Shown: positions 18,109 to 27,469, numbered from the stretch's first letter. The stretch is 64,000 bases of DNA from Granulicella sp. (GCA_025357875.1 JANYLK010000180.1:1-64000); one strand, 5' to 3'. The notes: generated by a model not told the origin, from the letters alone. Numbers and translations: made by a program.

Positions 18109-21100
18109 ATGTCCGAAGCGCCCGATGCGAAGCACGATAGCCCTGAGCAAGTGAACACCGGCCCTGAGCAAGTGAACACCAATCCTGAACCCAAGCTGCT
18201 CAAGTCCACCCTGAATCTCCCACAGACCGCCTTCCCCATGAAGGCCGGCCTGCCCGTAAACGAGCCCCTTCGCCTCGCCGCCTGGGAGAGCTCCGGCCTC
18301 TACGACCAGATCCGCGCCGCCCGCGCCGGATCGCCCCGCTACATCCTGCACGACGGTCCGCCCTACGCCAACGGTGCCATCCACCTCGGCCACGCGCTCA
18401 ACAAGACCCTCAAAGATTTCGTCGTCAAAACCAAAACCATGGCCGGCTTCGACGCTCCCTACGTCCCCGGTTGGGACTGCCACGGCCTGCCCATCGAGAT
18501 CAAAGTGGACGAGCAACTCGGCCGCAAGAAACTCGAAATGGACCCCGTTGCCGTCCGCCGAGCCTGCCGCGAATACGCGCAGAAGTACCTCGACCTCCAG
18601 CGTTCCCAGTTCATCCGCATGGGCATCTTCGGCCGCTGGGCCGAGCCCTACTCCACCATGGACCCCGTCTACGAAGCCCGCATCGCCGAGACCTTCTTCC
18701 ACTTCTTCGAGAACGGCTTCGTCTACAAAGGCCTCAAGCCCGTCTCCTGGTGCATCCACGACCGCACCGCTTTGGCTGAAGCCGAAGTCGAATACGAGCA
18801 GCACACTTCGCCCTCGGTCTACGTTCGCTACAAACTCACCAGCGACCCCGCACCCGTGCATCTCGACCTCGTGGGCAAAGATGTCTACACCATAATCTGG
18901 ACCACCACCCCGTGGACCCTTCCAGCATCTCTTGCAATAGCTTTTCATCCCGAGATGGAATACGTCGCCATCGACTGCGCTGGCGGCACCTACATCGTCG
19001 CCCAGGCTTTGCTCTCCGACGTCATCGTCCGCTGCCATCTCATGAGCGCGAAGCACCCCGCTGAACCCGCCTCGCAGACCGACGTCGTCGCCGCCTTCGC
19101 TGGCAAGCACCTAGATCGAACCAAATTCCAGCACCCGTTCCTTAACCGTGAAATCCTTGGCAGCAACGCCACCTACGTGACCGCCGACCAAGGCACCGGA
19201 GCAGTCCACACCGCACCCGCCCATGGAGTAGACGACTTCGCCACCGGCAAGCGCTACGACCTCCCCGAAGTCCAATATGTAGACGATTCCGGCCGCCAGA
19301 TGGGAACAGAGCGCTTCGGCAGCGGCCAGCCCCAGCCCTACGAAGGCCTCACCGTCTTCAAGTCGAACCCAGTCATCATCGATATCCTGAAAGAAAAAGG
19401 CGCACTGCTCTCCGCCAGCAACTTCGAACACTCCTACCCGCACTGTTGGCGCTGCCACAACCCCGTCATCACCCGCGCCACCGAGCAGTGGTTCATCGAC
19501 ATGGAAACCCCCATGCCGGTACTGGCCTCCGTGGTTGCCCCCTCCTCAGAGGTTGTCATTCTGAGCGAAGCGAAGAACCCCCGCATTTCGCCCGAAGCGC
19601 CACCGATCTCGGAGAAGGTTCCACAAACCTTCCGCCAGCGCGCCCTCGACGAGATCAAGCGCGTAACCTGGGATCCATCCTGGGGTCAGGAACGCATCAC
19701 CAACATGGTCGCCACCCGCCCCGACTGGTGCATCTCCCGCCAGCGAATCTGGGGCGTCCCCATCGCCGTCTTCCTCTGCCGCAATTGCACGTCGCCACTC
19801 CGCGATCCAGCCGTCAACAAACTAATCGTCGAGCTGTTCAAGAAAGAATCCGCCGACGCCTGGTATAACCACACCCCCGAACAAATCTTGCCGCCCGCTA
19901 CGTCCTGCAAAGAATGCGGCCACACAGAATTCCGCAAAGAGATGGACATCCTCGACGTCTGGTTCGAGTCCGGCTCCAGCTCCCACGCCGTCCTCGACTT
20001 TGACCCCGACACCCAGCAGCTCCCAAACACCGACCCCCGAGCCGATCTTTACGCCGAAGGTGGCGATCAGCATCGCGGCTGGTTCATGTCCTCGCTCCTC
20101 TGCTCCATCGGCATGCACAACCGCGCGCCCTTCAAGTCCGTCGCAACCTATGGCTGGACGCTCGACGAAAAGGGCCGCGCCCTCTCCAAATCGCTCGGCA
20201 ACTTCATCGATCCCGTAGCCATCATGGACCAGCTAGGCGGCGACATCGTTCGCCTCTGGGTCGCCAGCGTCGACTTCCGCGAAGACGTAGTAGCCAGCCT
20301 CCCGCTGCTCAAGCGCCTCGCCGAAGAGATCTACCGCAAGCTCCGCAACACCTTCCGCTTTCTGCTCGGCAGCCTCCGCGAAGTCGACCCCACCACCGGC
20401 CTAAACCACGACTTCGACCCTCGCAGCATGGCCGACGGCGGCGACGCCATTCCCTTTGAGCAGATGCAGCCGATCGACCAGTACATCCTGGCACGCACCG
20501 CCGAACTAACAGGCAAGATCACCAAGGCCTACGCCGAATTTGAATTCCACCGCGTCTACCACCTGCTCAACGAATTTTGTAACTCCGAACTAAGCGCCTT
20601 CTACCTCGACGTATTAAAGGACCGCCTCTACACCTATCCCATCAAGTTCAAGTCCGGCAACAAATACCAGCGCGAACTCTACCTCGCCCGCCGCTCGGCA
20701 CAAACAGCAATCTACAAGATCACCGACGCCCTGGCCCGCCTCACCGCGCCAATCCTTAGCTTCACCGCCGACGAAGTCTACCAATCCCTCCCCCACACCG
20801 AGGGCAGCGTCCACCTAACCCGCTTCCCCGCCCCCGAGTCCATCGCACCGATCAGCCCAGAGCTCGCCGCTAATTGGGGGAAGCTATTGCAGAAGCGCTC
20901 AGAAGTCCTTGCAAAGCTCGAGGCCCTGCGTACGGAGAAAGTGATCGGCAAGGCGTTGGAGGCAGTTGTAACGCTTTACTTCGACGGCAGTTCTGATGAG
21001 GACGGGATGGCAAGTTACATCACTTCTCTTCCCGAATTGTTCAACGTCTCTGAGGTGGATATCCTCCAGGTCACTCACGCAGACACCGATTATTTGGTCA

Positions 21101-21276
21101 ACCTTTCGGTTCAACGATCTCAACGCACAAAATGCGACCGCTGCTGGCGATACACGGCCGACGTAGGCCAGCAAGAAAAATACCCCACCGTCTGCCTCCG
21201 CTGCGCCGAAGCCCTCGACGCAATCGACTTCGCCCCGTACTCCGCAACCACGCAGGACACTGCCGCCATCGTTTAA
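18109..21276 (+). CDS. ileS: Isoleucyl-tRNA synthetase, with an in-frame repeat-derived insertion
   Basis: Charges tRNA-Ile; 1055 residues. Visible parts: class I signature HLGH (92-95) in GAIHLGHAL, the CP1 editing domain (about 200-420), DWCISRQRIWGVP, the second class I motif as ALSKS (691-695) where KMSKS is usual, an anticodon-binding domain, and a C-terminal zinc site with CDRCWRY and CLRC. Start ATG 18109 has AGGA upstream and is the first good one; the frame is open to 17926. Two oddities: a 21-bp tandem duplication near the start (PEQVNTGPEQVNT), and about 30 extra residues near 477-507 that contain a chromosomal repeat element. lspA and uvrA follow on the same strand. Confidence 0.96.
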   Translation: MSEAPDAKHDSPEQVNTGPEQVNTNPEPKLLKSTLNLPQTAFPMKAGLPVNEPLRLAAWESSGLYDQIRAARAGSPRYILHDGPPYANGAIHLGHALNKTLKDFVVKTKTMAGFDAPYVPGWDCHGLPIEIKVDEQLGRKKLEMDPVAVRRACREYAQKYLDLQRSQFIRMGIFGRWAEPYSTMDPVYEARIAETFFHFFENGFVYKGLKPVSWCIHDRTALAEAEVEYEQHTSPSVYVRYKLTSDPAPVHLDLVGKDVYTIIWTTTPWTLPASLAIAFHPEMEYVAIDCAGGTYIVAQALLSDVIVRCHLMSAKHPAEPASQTDVVAAFAGKHLDRTKFQHPFLNREILGSNATYVTADQGTGAVHTAPAHGVDDFATGKRYDLPEVQYVDDSGRQMGTERFGSGQPQPYEGLTVFKSNPVIIDILKEKGALLSASNFEHSYPHCWRCHNPVITRATEQWFIDMETPMPVLASVVAPSSEVVILSEAKNPRISPEAPPISEKVPQTFRQRALDEIKRVTWDPSWGQERITNMVATRPDWCISRQRIWGVPIAVFLCRNCTSPLRDPAVNKLIVELFKKESADAWYNHTPEQILPPATSCKECGHTEFRKEMDILDVWFESGSSSHAVLDFDPDTQQLPNTDPRADLYAEGGDQHRGWFMSSLLCSIGMHNRAPFKSVATYGWTLDEKGRALSKSLGNFIDPVAIMDQLGGDIVRLWVASVDFREDVVASLPLLKRLAEEIYRKLRNTFRFLLGSLREVDPTTGLNHDFDPRSMADGGDAIPFEQMQPIDQYILARTAELTGKITKAYAEFEFHRVYHLLNEFCNSELSAFYLDVLKDRLYTYPIKFKSGNKYQRELYLARRSAQTAIYKITDALARLTAPILSFTADEVYQSLPHTEGSVHLTRFPAPESIAPISPELAANWGKLLQKRSEVLAKLEALRTEKVIGKALEAVVTLYFDGSSDEDGMASYITSLPELFNVSEVDILQVTHADTDYLVNLSVQRSQRTKCDRCWRYTADVGQQEKYPTVCLRCAEALDAIDFAPYSATTQDTAAIV
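18140..18181 (+). repeat. 21-bp tandem duplication in the ileS 5' end
   Basis: CCTGAGCAAGTGAACACC occurs twice with a 21-bp period, encoding PEQVNTG then PEQVNTN. It lies in the nonconserved N-terminal extension, before the catalytic domain, and keeps the frame. Confidence 0.8.
19555..19599 (+). repeat. GTCATTCTGAGCG-type dispersed repeat read in frame inside ileS
   Basis: The coding sequence contains GTCATTCTGAGCGAAGCGAA, then GAACCCCCGCATTTCGCCC. This is the head and body of a dispersed intergenic repeat known by sight from acidobacterial and other genomes; relatives occur here at 14099-14172 and 25137-25275. It encodes VILSEAKNPRIS within a span absent from ordinary IleRS between the ATEQWFIDME and FRQRALDEIKRVTW boxes. 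The frame is kept. Confidence 0.8.
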
Positions 21277-21339
21277 CTGGAGATGAACCTCAAACCTTAA
21301 TCCCGCTCAAACCGAACTTCTCCATTGAACCCATACGCA

Positions 21340-21425
21340 AAAGCGCCAAGGGCGCGTCACATACCAGCCTAGGCCAAAGGCCGAGGTACAAGGTCAGATA
21401 AGCCACAAACGGCTGAAAGCCCGCA
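21340..21425. repeat. Intergenic element with three small hairpins
   Basis: Between ileS and lspA are three palindromes in a row: GCGCC-AAG-GGCGC (21343-21355), CCTAGGCC-AAA-GGCCGAGG (21368-21386) and GGCTGAAAGCC (21411-21421). The middle one reads as a SLGQRPR-like peptide in one frame, a common false ORF in related genomes. Looks like a dispersed palindromic repeat. It is not followed by a T run, so a terminator is less likely. Confidence 0.6.
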
Positions 21426-21475
21426 ACATATACCGCGCCAAGACAACAACGAACTACACGGAGCCGCAAACTACA

Positions 21476-22021
21476 ATGTCTCTGATCACAATGCCCACAA
21501 CCACGCACGCCGAAACACCGCAACCCATCGCCACCGTCCGCGATCGCCGCCCCATCCTCCTCCTGATCACGGCACTCGTCATCCTCTCCGACCGCCTCTC
21601 CAAGAACTGGATCGTCGATCGCATCCGTCCCGGCTACGACATCCCCATCATCCCCGGCGTCTTCCGCCTCTCGCACGTCCTCAACACCGGCGCAGCCTTC
21701 TCTCTCCTCGAAAACTTCCCGCCCAACGGAGTCCGCATCGGCCTCATCACCTTCTCCGTCATCGCCGCCCTCATCGTCTTCACGCTGCTCTGGCGCACTG
21801 GCCGCACCATCACGCTCTCATCCCTCGCCCTCGCCCTCATCCTCGGCGGAGCCCTCGGCAATCTCTACGACCGCATCCGTTTCCACCACGTAGTCGACTT
21901 CCTCGCCGTAAAGATCTACCACTACAACTGGCCCGACTTCAACGTAGCCGACTCCTGCATCGTCATCGGAGCATGCCTGCTCCTGCTGGAAATCTTCCGC
22001 CCCCAACCCACCTCCTCCTGA
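21476..22021 (+). CDS. lspA: Lipoprotein signal peptidase (signal peptidase II)
   Basis: An inner-membrane aspartyl protease that removes signal peptides from diacylated prolipoproteins. 181 residues with four membrane helices and the family boxes: SDRLSKNWI, NTGAAFS, GGALGNLYDR (first catalytic Asp), VVDFL and FNVADS (second catalytic Asp). The N-terminal extension of about 25 polar residues is longer than usual; a second ATG at 21491 is possible. It follows ileS, a frequent bacterial arrangement, though 200 bp with a repeat separate them here. Confidence 0.95.
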   Translation: MSLITMPTTTHAETPQPIATVRDRRPILLLITALVILSDRLSKNWIVDRIRPGYDIPIIPGVFRLSHVLNTGAAFSLLENFPPNGVRIGLITFSVIAALIVFTLLWRTGRTITLSSLALALILGGALGNLYDRIRFHHVVDFLAVKIYHYNWPDFNVADSCIVIGACLLLLEIFRPQPTSS

Positions 22022-22071
22022 CCCACCCGATTCGCAATCCAAGCCCATCTATCCGACAATAGAGAGTGGCC

Positions 22072-25000
22072 ATGATTGAACAAATATTGGAAGCGAACCC
22101 CGCCGAAGCGATGCCGCGCAACACCGTCTCTGCGAACGACTACATCGTCATCCGCGGCGCGCGCACTCACAACCTCAAGTCCATCGACGTCGACATCCCG
22201 CATAACGCCCTCACCGTAGTCTCAGGCGTCTCCGGCTCGGGCAAGTCCTCGCTCGCCTTCGACACCGTCTACGCCGAAGGCCAGCGCCGCTACGTCGAAT
22301 CTCTCTCCGCCTACGCCCGCCAGTTCCTTGAGCGCATCGAAAAGCCCGACGTAGACCATATGGACGGCCTCGCCCCAGCCATCGCTATCAAGCAAAAAAA
22401 TCAGACTCGCAACCCGCGGTCCACCGTCGCCACCGCCACCGAAATCTACGACTACCTCCGCCTCCTCTACGCGCGCTGCGGCACCGTCACCTGCCTCCAT
22501 TGCGGCGGCATCGTTCGCCACGACACCGTAGACGAGATCGTAGCCACCCTTCTCGCAGTCCCCGAGGGCACCCGCGCCTACGCCCTCTTCCCAATAGTCC
22601 GCAACGAAATCAAATTCGAGCCGCTCCAGCCTGCCACCACCGAAGCACCGCCCGAACCACCCAAGCCGATCAAGAAATCCGCCGCAAAAAAATCCGCGAA
22701 ATCGGTCTCATCCACGGTCGGACTTTCTTCCTTGACCGACACCCTCAAGGATCGCCTATTCGAACTGCGCCGCCGAGGCTACAACCGCCTCTATCAATCA
22801 GGCAAAATAGTCGAATTCTCCACCCCCGAGTCCCTCCTCGAACTCGACTTCTCCCAACCCATCTTTGTCCTCATCGATCGCCTCGCCATCGCTCCCGACA
22901 TCCGAACCCGCATCGTCGACGCCATCGAAACGGGCTACCGCGAAGCCGGCGAAGTCCAATTCCATGCGCTCCCCGAAGCGGAAAACGAGAACGGTACGAA
23001 GTACCGCTTCTCTGCCGCATTCGAGTGCTCCACCTGCCACCGCGCCTATCGCGAACCCGAGCCCCGCCTCTTCTCCTTCAATAATCCTTACGGAGCCTGC
23101 CCCCGCTGCCAGGGCTTCGGCAACACCATCGACTTCGACCCCAACCTCATCCTTCCCGATCGCTCCCGCACCCTGGCGCAAGGCGCAATCGCCCCCTGGA
23201 CCACCCCGAAATATCGCCCCTTCCACGGCGAAATGATTCGCTTCGCAAAATCCGCCTCCATCCCCACCGACGTCCCCTACTACGATCTCGACCCAGCCCA
23301 GCAGGAACTCATCTGGGAGGGTCGAGGCACCTTCCCCGGCATCCGAGGTTTCTTCGCCGCGCTCGATCGCAAGAAGTACAAACTCCACGTCCGCGTCTTC
23401 CTCTCCAAATATCGCGGCTACGCACTCTGCCCCGATTGCCGCGGCCAGCGTCTCCGCGCCGAGGCCCGCGCCGTCCTCATCAACAACCAGAACATCTGCG
23501 AAGTCTCCGCCCTCACCATCACCGCGGCGCAATCCTTCTTCGACAATCTGCAACTCTCACCGTCACAAATTGAAATCGCCGGCAAGATCCTGGAAGAAGT
23601 CCGCCAGCGCATCCATTTCCTGCAGGAGGTCGGCCTCGAATACCTCACCCTCGACCGCCTCTCCTCCACGCTCTCCGGTGGCGAATCGCAGCGCATCCAA
23701 CTCGCCACATCCCTCGGCAGCCGCCTTGTCGGCGCACTCTATGTCCTCGACGAGCCAAGCATCGGCCTGCACACTCGCGACACCGCAAAACTCATCCGCA
23801 TCATGCATTCCCTCCGTGACCTCGGCAACACAATCCTGGTAGTCGAGCACGATCCCGACGTCATCCGCGCTGCCGACTACCTGCTCGATCTCGGCCCCGG
23901 CGCTGGCGAACTCGGCGGCCAACTCCTCGCCGCCGGCACCGTCGCCGAAGTCACCGCCAACCCGCACTCCATCACCGGAAAATACCTCTCCGGCCGCATG
24001 ACCATCCCTATCCCCAAACTCCGCCGAGAGCCAGGCCGCGAGCACCTCCACCTCACCGGAGCGCGCATCCACAATCTCCGCGGCGTCGACATTGACATCC
24101 CCCTCAACCTCCTCTGCTGCGTCACTGGAGTCAGCGGCAGCGGCAAGTCCACACTCATCCACCAGGTCCTTTACCGAGCCCTCATGCAATCGCTCAACCG
24201 CGAACCCGGCGCCTCCGAACCCGAGCCAACCCACCTCTTCCGCGCCCTCTCCGGCACCCAGCACCTCAACGACGTCATCCTCGTCGACCAGTCCCCCATC
24301 GGCCGCACACCGCGATCAAATCCAGTTACATATATAAAAGCCTTTGATGAAGTCCGCTCGCTCTTCGCCTCACAACCGGACTCCAAACGCAAAGGCTTCA
24401 GTCCTGGCAGTTTTTCCTTCAACGTCCCCGGCGGCCGCTGCGACGTATGCGAGGGCGATGGCACGGTCACCGTAGAAATGCAGTTCCTCGCCGACATCGA
24501 ACTCCCCTGCGAAGAATGCAACGGAACCCGTTACAAATCCTCCATCCTCGACATCAAATACAAGGGTAAGAACATCCACGACGTTCTCAATATGACCGTC
24601 AAGGGAGCCCTCACCTACTTCGCTGGCATTCCCAAGATCGTCGACAAGCTCTACGTCCTCGACGAGGTAGGCCTCGGATACGTTCGCCTAGGCCAGTCCG
24701 CCACCACCCTCTCCGGTGGCGAAGCTCAGCGCGTCAAATTAGCCTCCCACCTCGCCACAGCGCGGTCTATCTCCAACCGCAGCAGCTCGGATTCTGCCAG
24801 CAGCATCGCAGCCCGCGCGCGCAGCCGCACCCTCTACATCCTCGACGAGCCCACCACCGGCCTTCACTTCGACGACGTCCAAAAACTCCTCGCAGCCTTC
24901 CGCAAACTCATCGAAGGCGGAGGCTCCCTGCTCGTCATCGAACACAACCTCGACGTCATTAAGTCTGCCGACTGGGTCATCGACATGGGACCCGAGGGCG

Positions 25001-25125
25001 GCAGTGCCGGCGGCGAAATCGTAGCCATCGGCACCCCCGAAGAAATCGCCGCCAACCCCCACTCCCATACCGGCCACTACCTCGCCAAAGTCCTTGGCCT
25101 CACGCCACCAATCACCAATCGCTAA
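22072..25125 (+). CDS. uvrA: Excinuclease ABC subunit A
   Basis: The damage-recognition ATPase of nucleotide excision repair; about 1017 residues against about 940 in E. coli. Both ABC halves are complete: Walker A GVSGSGKSS and GVSGSGKST, signatures LSGGESQRIQLA and LSGGEAQRVKLA, Walker B LYVLDEPSIGLH and LYILDEPTTGLH. Zinc modules are seen as CSTC...CPRC and CDVC...CEEC. The extra length is a Lys/Pro/Ser-rich insert after the first UvrB-binding part (about residues 185-220) and a Ser/Arg-rich insert before the last Walker B (about 895-915). ATG 22072 is used; a GTG in phase is 6 bp upstream. Confidence 0.96.
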   Translation: MIEQILEANPAEAMPRNTVSANDYIVIRGARTHNLKSIDVDIPHNALTVVSGVSGSGKSSLAFDTVYAEGQRRYVESLSAYARQFLERIEKPDVDHMDGLAPAIAIKQKNQTRNPRSTVATATEIYDYLRLLYARCGTVTCLHCGGIVRHDTVDEIVATLLAVPEGTRAYALFPIVRNEIKFEPLQPATTEAPPEPPKPIKKSAAKKSAKSVSSTVGLSSLTDTLKDRLFELRRRGYNRLYQSGKIVEFSTPESLLELDFSQPIFVLIDRLAIAPDIRTRIVDAIETGYREAGEVQFHALPEAENENGTKYRFSAAFECSTCHRAYREPEPRLFSFNNPYGACPRCQGFGNTIDFDPNLILPDRSRTLAQGAIAPWTTPKYRPFHGEMIRFAKSASIPTDVPYYDLDPAQQELIWEGRGTFPGIRGFFAALDRKKYKLHVRVFLSKYRGYALCPDCRGQRLRAEARAVLINNQNICEVSALTITAAQSFFDNLQLSPSQIEIAGKILEEVRQRIHFLQEVGLEYLTLDRLSSTLSGGESQRIQLATSLGSRLVGALYVLDEPSIGLHTRDTAKLIRIMHSLRDLGNTILVVEHDPDVIRAADYLLDLGPGAGELGGQLLAAGTVAEVTANPHSITGKYLSGRMTIPIPKLRREPGREHLHLTGARIHNLRGVDIDIPLNLLCCVTGVSGSGKSTLIHQVLYRALMQSLNREPGASEPEPTHLFRALSGTQHLNDVILVDQSPIGRTPRSNPVTYIKAFDEVRSLFASQPDSKRKGFSPGSFSFNVPGGRCDVCEGDGTVTVEMQFLADIELPCEECNGTRYKSSILDIKYKGKNIHDVLNMTVKGALTYFAGIPKIVDKLYVLDEVGLGYVRLGQSATTLSGGEAQRVKLASHLATARSISNRSSSDSASSIAARARSRTLYILDEPTTGLHFDDVQKLLAAFRKLIEGGGSLLVIEHNLDVIKSADWVIDMGPEGGSAGGEIVAIGTPEEIAANPHSHTGHYLAKVLGLTPPITNR

Positions 25126-25136
25126 CATCGCGGATC

Positions 25137-25275
25137 GTCATTCCCTACGGGTCGTCACTCTGAGCGCAGCTCAGAATCTCAATAGTTGCTTTTTTGTTTG
25201 TCATTCCGCAACGCTTTGTTTGTCATTCCGCAGCGCTTTGTTTGTCATTCCGCAGCGCAGCGGAGGAATCTGCTT
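25137..25275 (+). repeat. Cluster of GTCATTCC repeats with a 22-bp tandem array
   Basis: After uvrA the DNA holds GTCATTCCCTACGG, GTCACTCTGAGCGCAGCTCAG, and then three tandem 22-bp units (25193-25214, 25215-25236, 25237-25258) of TTTGTTTGTCATTCCGCAGC plus GC. The first unit has one change. The last runs into AGCGGAGGAATCTGC, the normal tail of the repeat. The head of one dispersed repeat has been amplified. Spacing and unit length do not fit CRISPR. There is no gene in 25126-25320. Confidence 0.8.
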
Positions 25276-25320
25276 TTATTCTCTCGCTAGTCATCGGCAA
25301 ATCGGCGCAAATCCTTCTAC

Positions 25321-26798
25321 TCACTTCACCCCCACTGGCTGCAACCAAGCCCCATCTCCCGCCGAATCCCACACCGCCAACCTAACCCACTTCTTCCCGG
25401 TAGCATCAAACGGAATCCTCAGCGTCTTAGTCCCAAACGCCGTAGTATCGGTCAGCTTAACTATCTTCCGATCGACGGTAGTCCCATCGCTCCAAACCAC
25501 CTCCGCAAAATCCAACGGAAACGTGTACTCAATATCCGCCATATAAACGCTTTCGTGCCGGCGCCTTCAATGGCCCAGCTATGAAAAAAATATCTCCCCG
25601 GTAGTTCCAAATAAATTTCCTTCGTGAATCCCCTCCACAATAGGCGCTCAGCTCTCGTTGTAAGTCGGGAGCTTATCCAGCTTCAAGTAATTAATAGCTA
25701 GAAACGGATAAGTATCGTCATCGTGGCCACTTCATATAAGTGTCGCCCTCAGCCAGTATGAACTTCGGCTTCTGAGCCCAGTTACTCATCTCGTAATTCC
25801 AACCAAAGCACCGTACCTCACACAACCGTTGTGCGAAAGATCAACCGGCAGTGACTCCGACGACCCACCATTAAACCGATCGCTCAAAAACAAATCCTTA
25901 TCCTTATACATATCCGGAAACAGAGCCGAGCTCTTCGTCCGCGGATGCGCCACCCACAAAATGCTCTTCGTCTCATCCACAAACTTCAGTACGTAATCTG
26001 CTGAGTTGAGGTGGTAAACCGTCCCATATCCCGGCACCTCCTCCTCAAACGGCTGCCCCGCATCCCGCGGACCAGAGTGAGTAAAGTAAGTCGGCTTCGG
26101 ATTCATCAAATACCAATGCCCGTCGAGAAAAGTATTAGCCTCCTCTTCCGGCATCACTAGAAAATTCTTGTCAGATAGCTTCCGAGCACCCTCGAAATAG
26201 GCCTTCTGCTCCGTCAACCTCTTTGAGATGGTGCGAGATCGCGGGACTTCGGATTTATGTCCGACGCTGGGGTTGTTTGCGCGTGATTTGCAGTACAAGC
26301 ATCTGATCTGTAACTCACCGCGGCACATTTTATCTCAGACTCCGTCCGCCCCGGCCCCACCCAGTGGCTCGCATCCGTACCCGGCACGGCCAGCGGAGCA
26401 TCCCAGAACACATTCCACTTGTACCGCTCCTCGTTCTCCGGAGTGTCCAGCTTAAGCCGCTTCAAGATATCTAGTTCGGTCTTCGACATCCGCCGCCGTC
26501 CCGTCGTTACCTCGAACTGCGGTGCCAAATTCTTCCCCAGTACCACCCACGCCCCACCCATCTTCCGCGCCGCCAGCTCTGCCATCACCGGCTGTCCATC
26601 GTGCACAGAAAACTCCCCCCTTAAGCCCTGCTGCCCTTCTCCTTGCCACGTCAGCGTCACTCCACCGTGCGCCGCCACCGCCCGCACCCCATCCACAGCT
26701 TTGTAAGCCTGCATCTTACAGTTCACATCCTGCGCGGCTCCCGCAACGGAAATCATCCCCAAACCCAACACAACCGCGAGCATCTTCATCTGATCCAT
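25321..26798 (-). pseudogene. Broken secreted metallohydrolase-like gene (CehA/McbA-like), internally deleted and frameshifted
   Basis: Three pieces of one protein lie in order on the minus strand in different frames. 26798-about 26290 gives a signal peptide and N-terminal part (VAVVLGLG..., GRTESEIK, SDACT). About 26250-25786 gives AYFEGARKLSDKNF, YFTHSGPRDA and WVAHPRTKSSALFPD. About 25786-25543 continues with NWAQKPKF, AEGDTYMKW and NYLKLD through stops and shifts, and 25542-25321 ends with DFAEVVWSDGTTVDR and IPFDATGKKWVRLAVWDSAGDG. From memory of this family, intact proteins are about 700-900 residues and the middle metal-binding part is missing here, replaced near 26215-26290 by unrelated sequence. 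The family name is less certain than the broken state. Confidence 0.7.
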
Positions 26799-27002
26799 TT
26801 AGTTTTCCCATTTCGCTCCGCCGTTAGTCCCACCCGGCAGACAGGTTCGCAAGCTCTCACGCCGCCCACCGCTGCATGACAGAAGCAAAATCAACGGACC
26901 TCACTACACCACGGCCTGTTATCACGCGAAGCGCAGCCTTGCTCCGCAAATTGATCCCGACTGCAGCACTTCTCGCGGAGCATCGCGTTTGATACCACTT
27001 TT

Positions 27003-27347
27003 GTGGGAGTGTCGCTGTACCATCTCCAAGCTAATTTAAGTCTGGTAGATCGCGGCGCGCGTACAAGGGGGCTTCCTTTGGTAGAACCGATCCCAACTTT
27101 CATTCCGCACGAATCAAATCGATCCCTCCTCGCTGGCCTCTCAGGCGATGAGTCTGGACAGGACCTGATCGAATACGCTTTGCTTGCGGGTGTCCTCGCC
27201 CTCGGTGCAATTGCCAGCACTAGTGACCTTGCCGCTACCGTCGCCAACAACGTGAACAATATCGCCAACGCAGTCACCAACATATTTCCAGCAGCGCCGC
27301 CCGCCGACGACGATGGAGGCCACGGCGGGGATCACGGCCACGGCTAA
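27003..27347 (+). CDS. Flp/Fap-type pilin subunit with an Asp/His-rich tail
   Basis: A small pilin-like protein of up to 114 residues. The core SGQDLIEYALLAGVLALGAI carries the Flp type IVb processing and assembly motif (Gly cleavage site, then Glu and Tyr, then a hydrophobic helix). The hydrophobic helix is followed by NNVNNIANAVTNIF and a C-terminal tail of Asp, Gly and His (DDDGGHGGDHGHG). Flp leaders are normally 15-30 residues, so a start near TTG 27078 may be truer than GTG 27003. No tad/cpa assembly or prepilin peptidase genes are nearby. A hairpin at 27416-27434 follows as a terminator. Confidence 0.75.
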   Translation: MGVSLYHLQANLSLVDRGARTRGLPLVEPIPTFIPHESNRSLLAGLSGDESGQDLIEYALLAGVLALGAIASTSDLAATVANNVNNIANAVTNIFPAAPPADDDGGHGGDHGHG

Positions 27348-27413
27348 CACTCCCACCCATGACTTTCGAAATCCCGGTAGCCCCAAGCCCTTGATATAAT
27401 CAATGCAAAGACA

Positions 27414-27444
27414 AAGCCCGGCCCCATGCCGGGCCTTAGCTTTT
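27414..27444 (+). terminator. Rho-independent terminator after the pilin gene
   Basis: GCCCGGC (27416-27422) pairs with GCCGGGC (27428-27434) around a 5-nt loop, followed by TT and AGCTTTT. It separates the pilin gene from the TPR gene. Confidence 0.6.
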
Positions 27445-27469
27445 AAGCCGCCGCAAGGGTCATCGCACA

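Noticed and set aside
18049..19110. Minus-strand open frame of 353 codons opposite ileS
   Set aside because: It lies fully across the IleRS catalytic domain, and the product has no domain character.
25193..25258. Possible CRISPR array
   Set aside because: Units are directly adjacent with no spacers, and no cas genes are present.
27395..27400. TATAAT as a promoter for the TPR gene
   Set aside because: No -35 at the proper distance, and a terminator hairpin lies between it and the gene.
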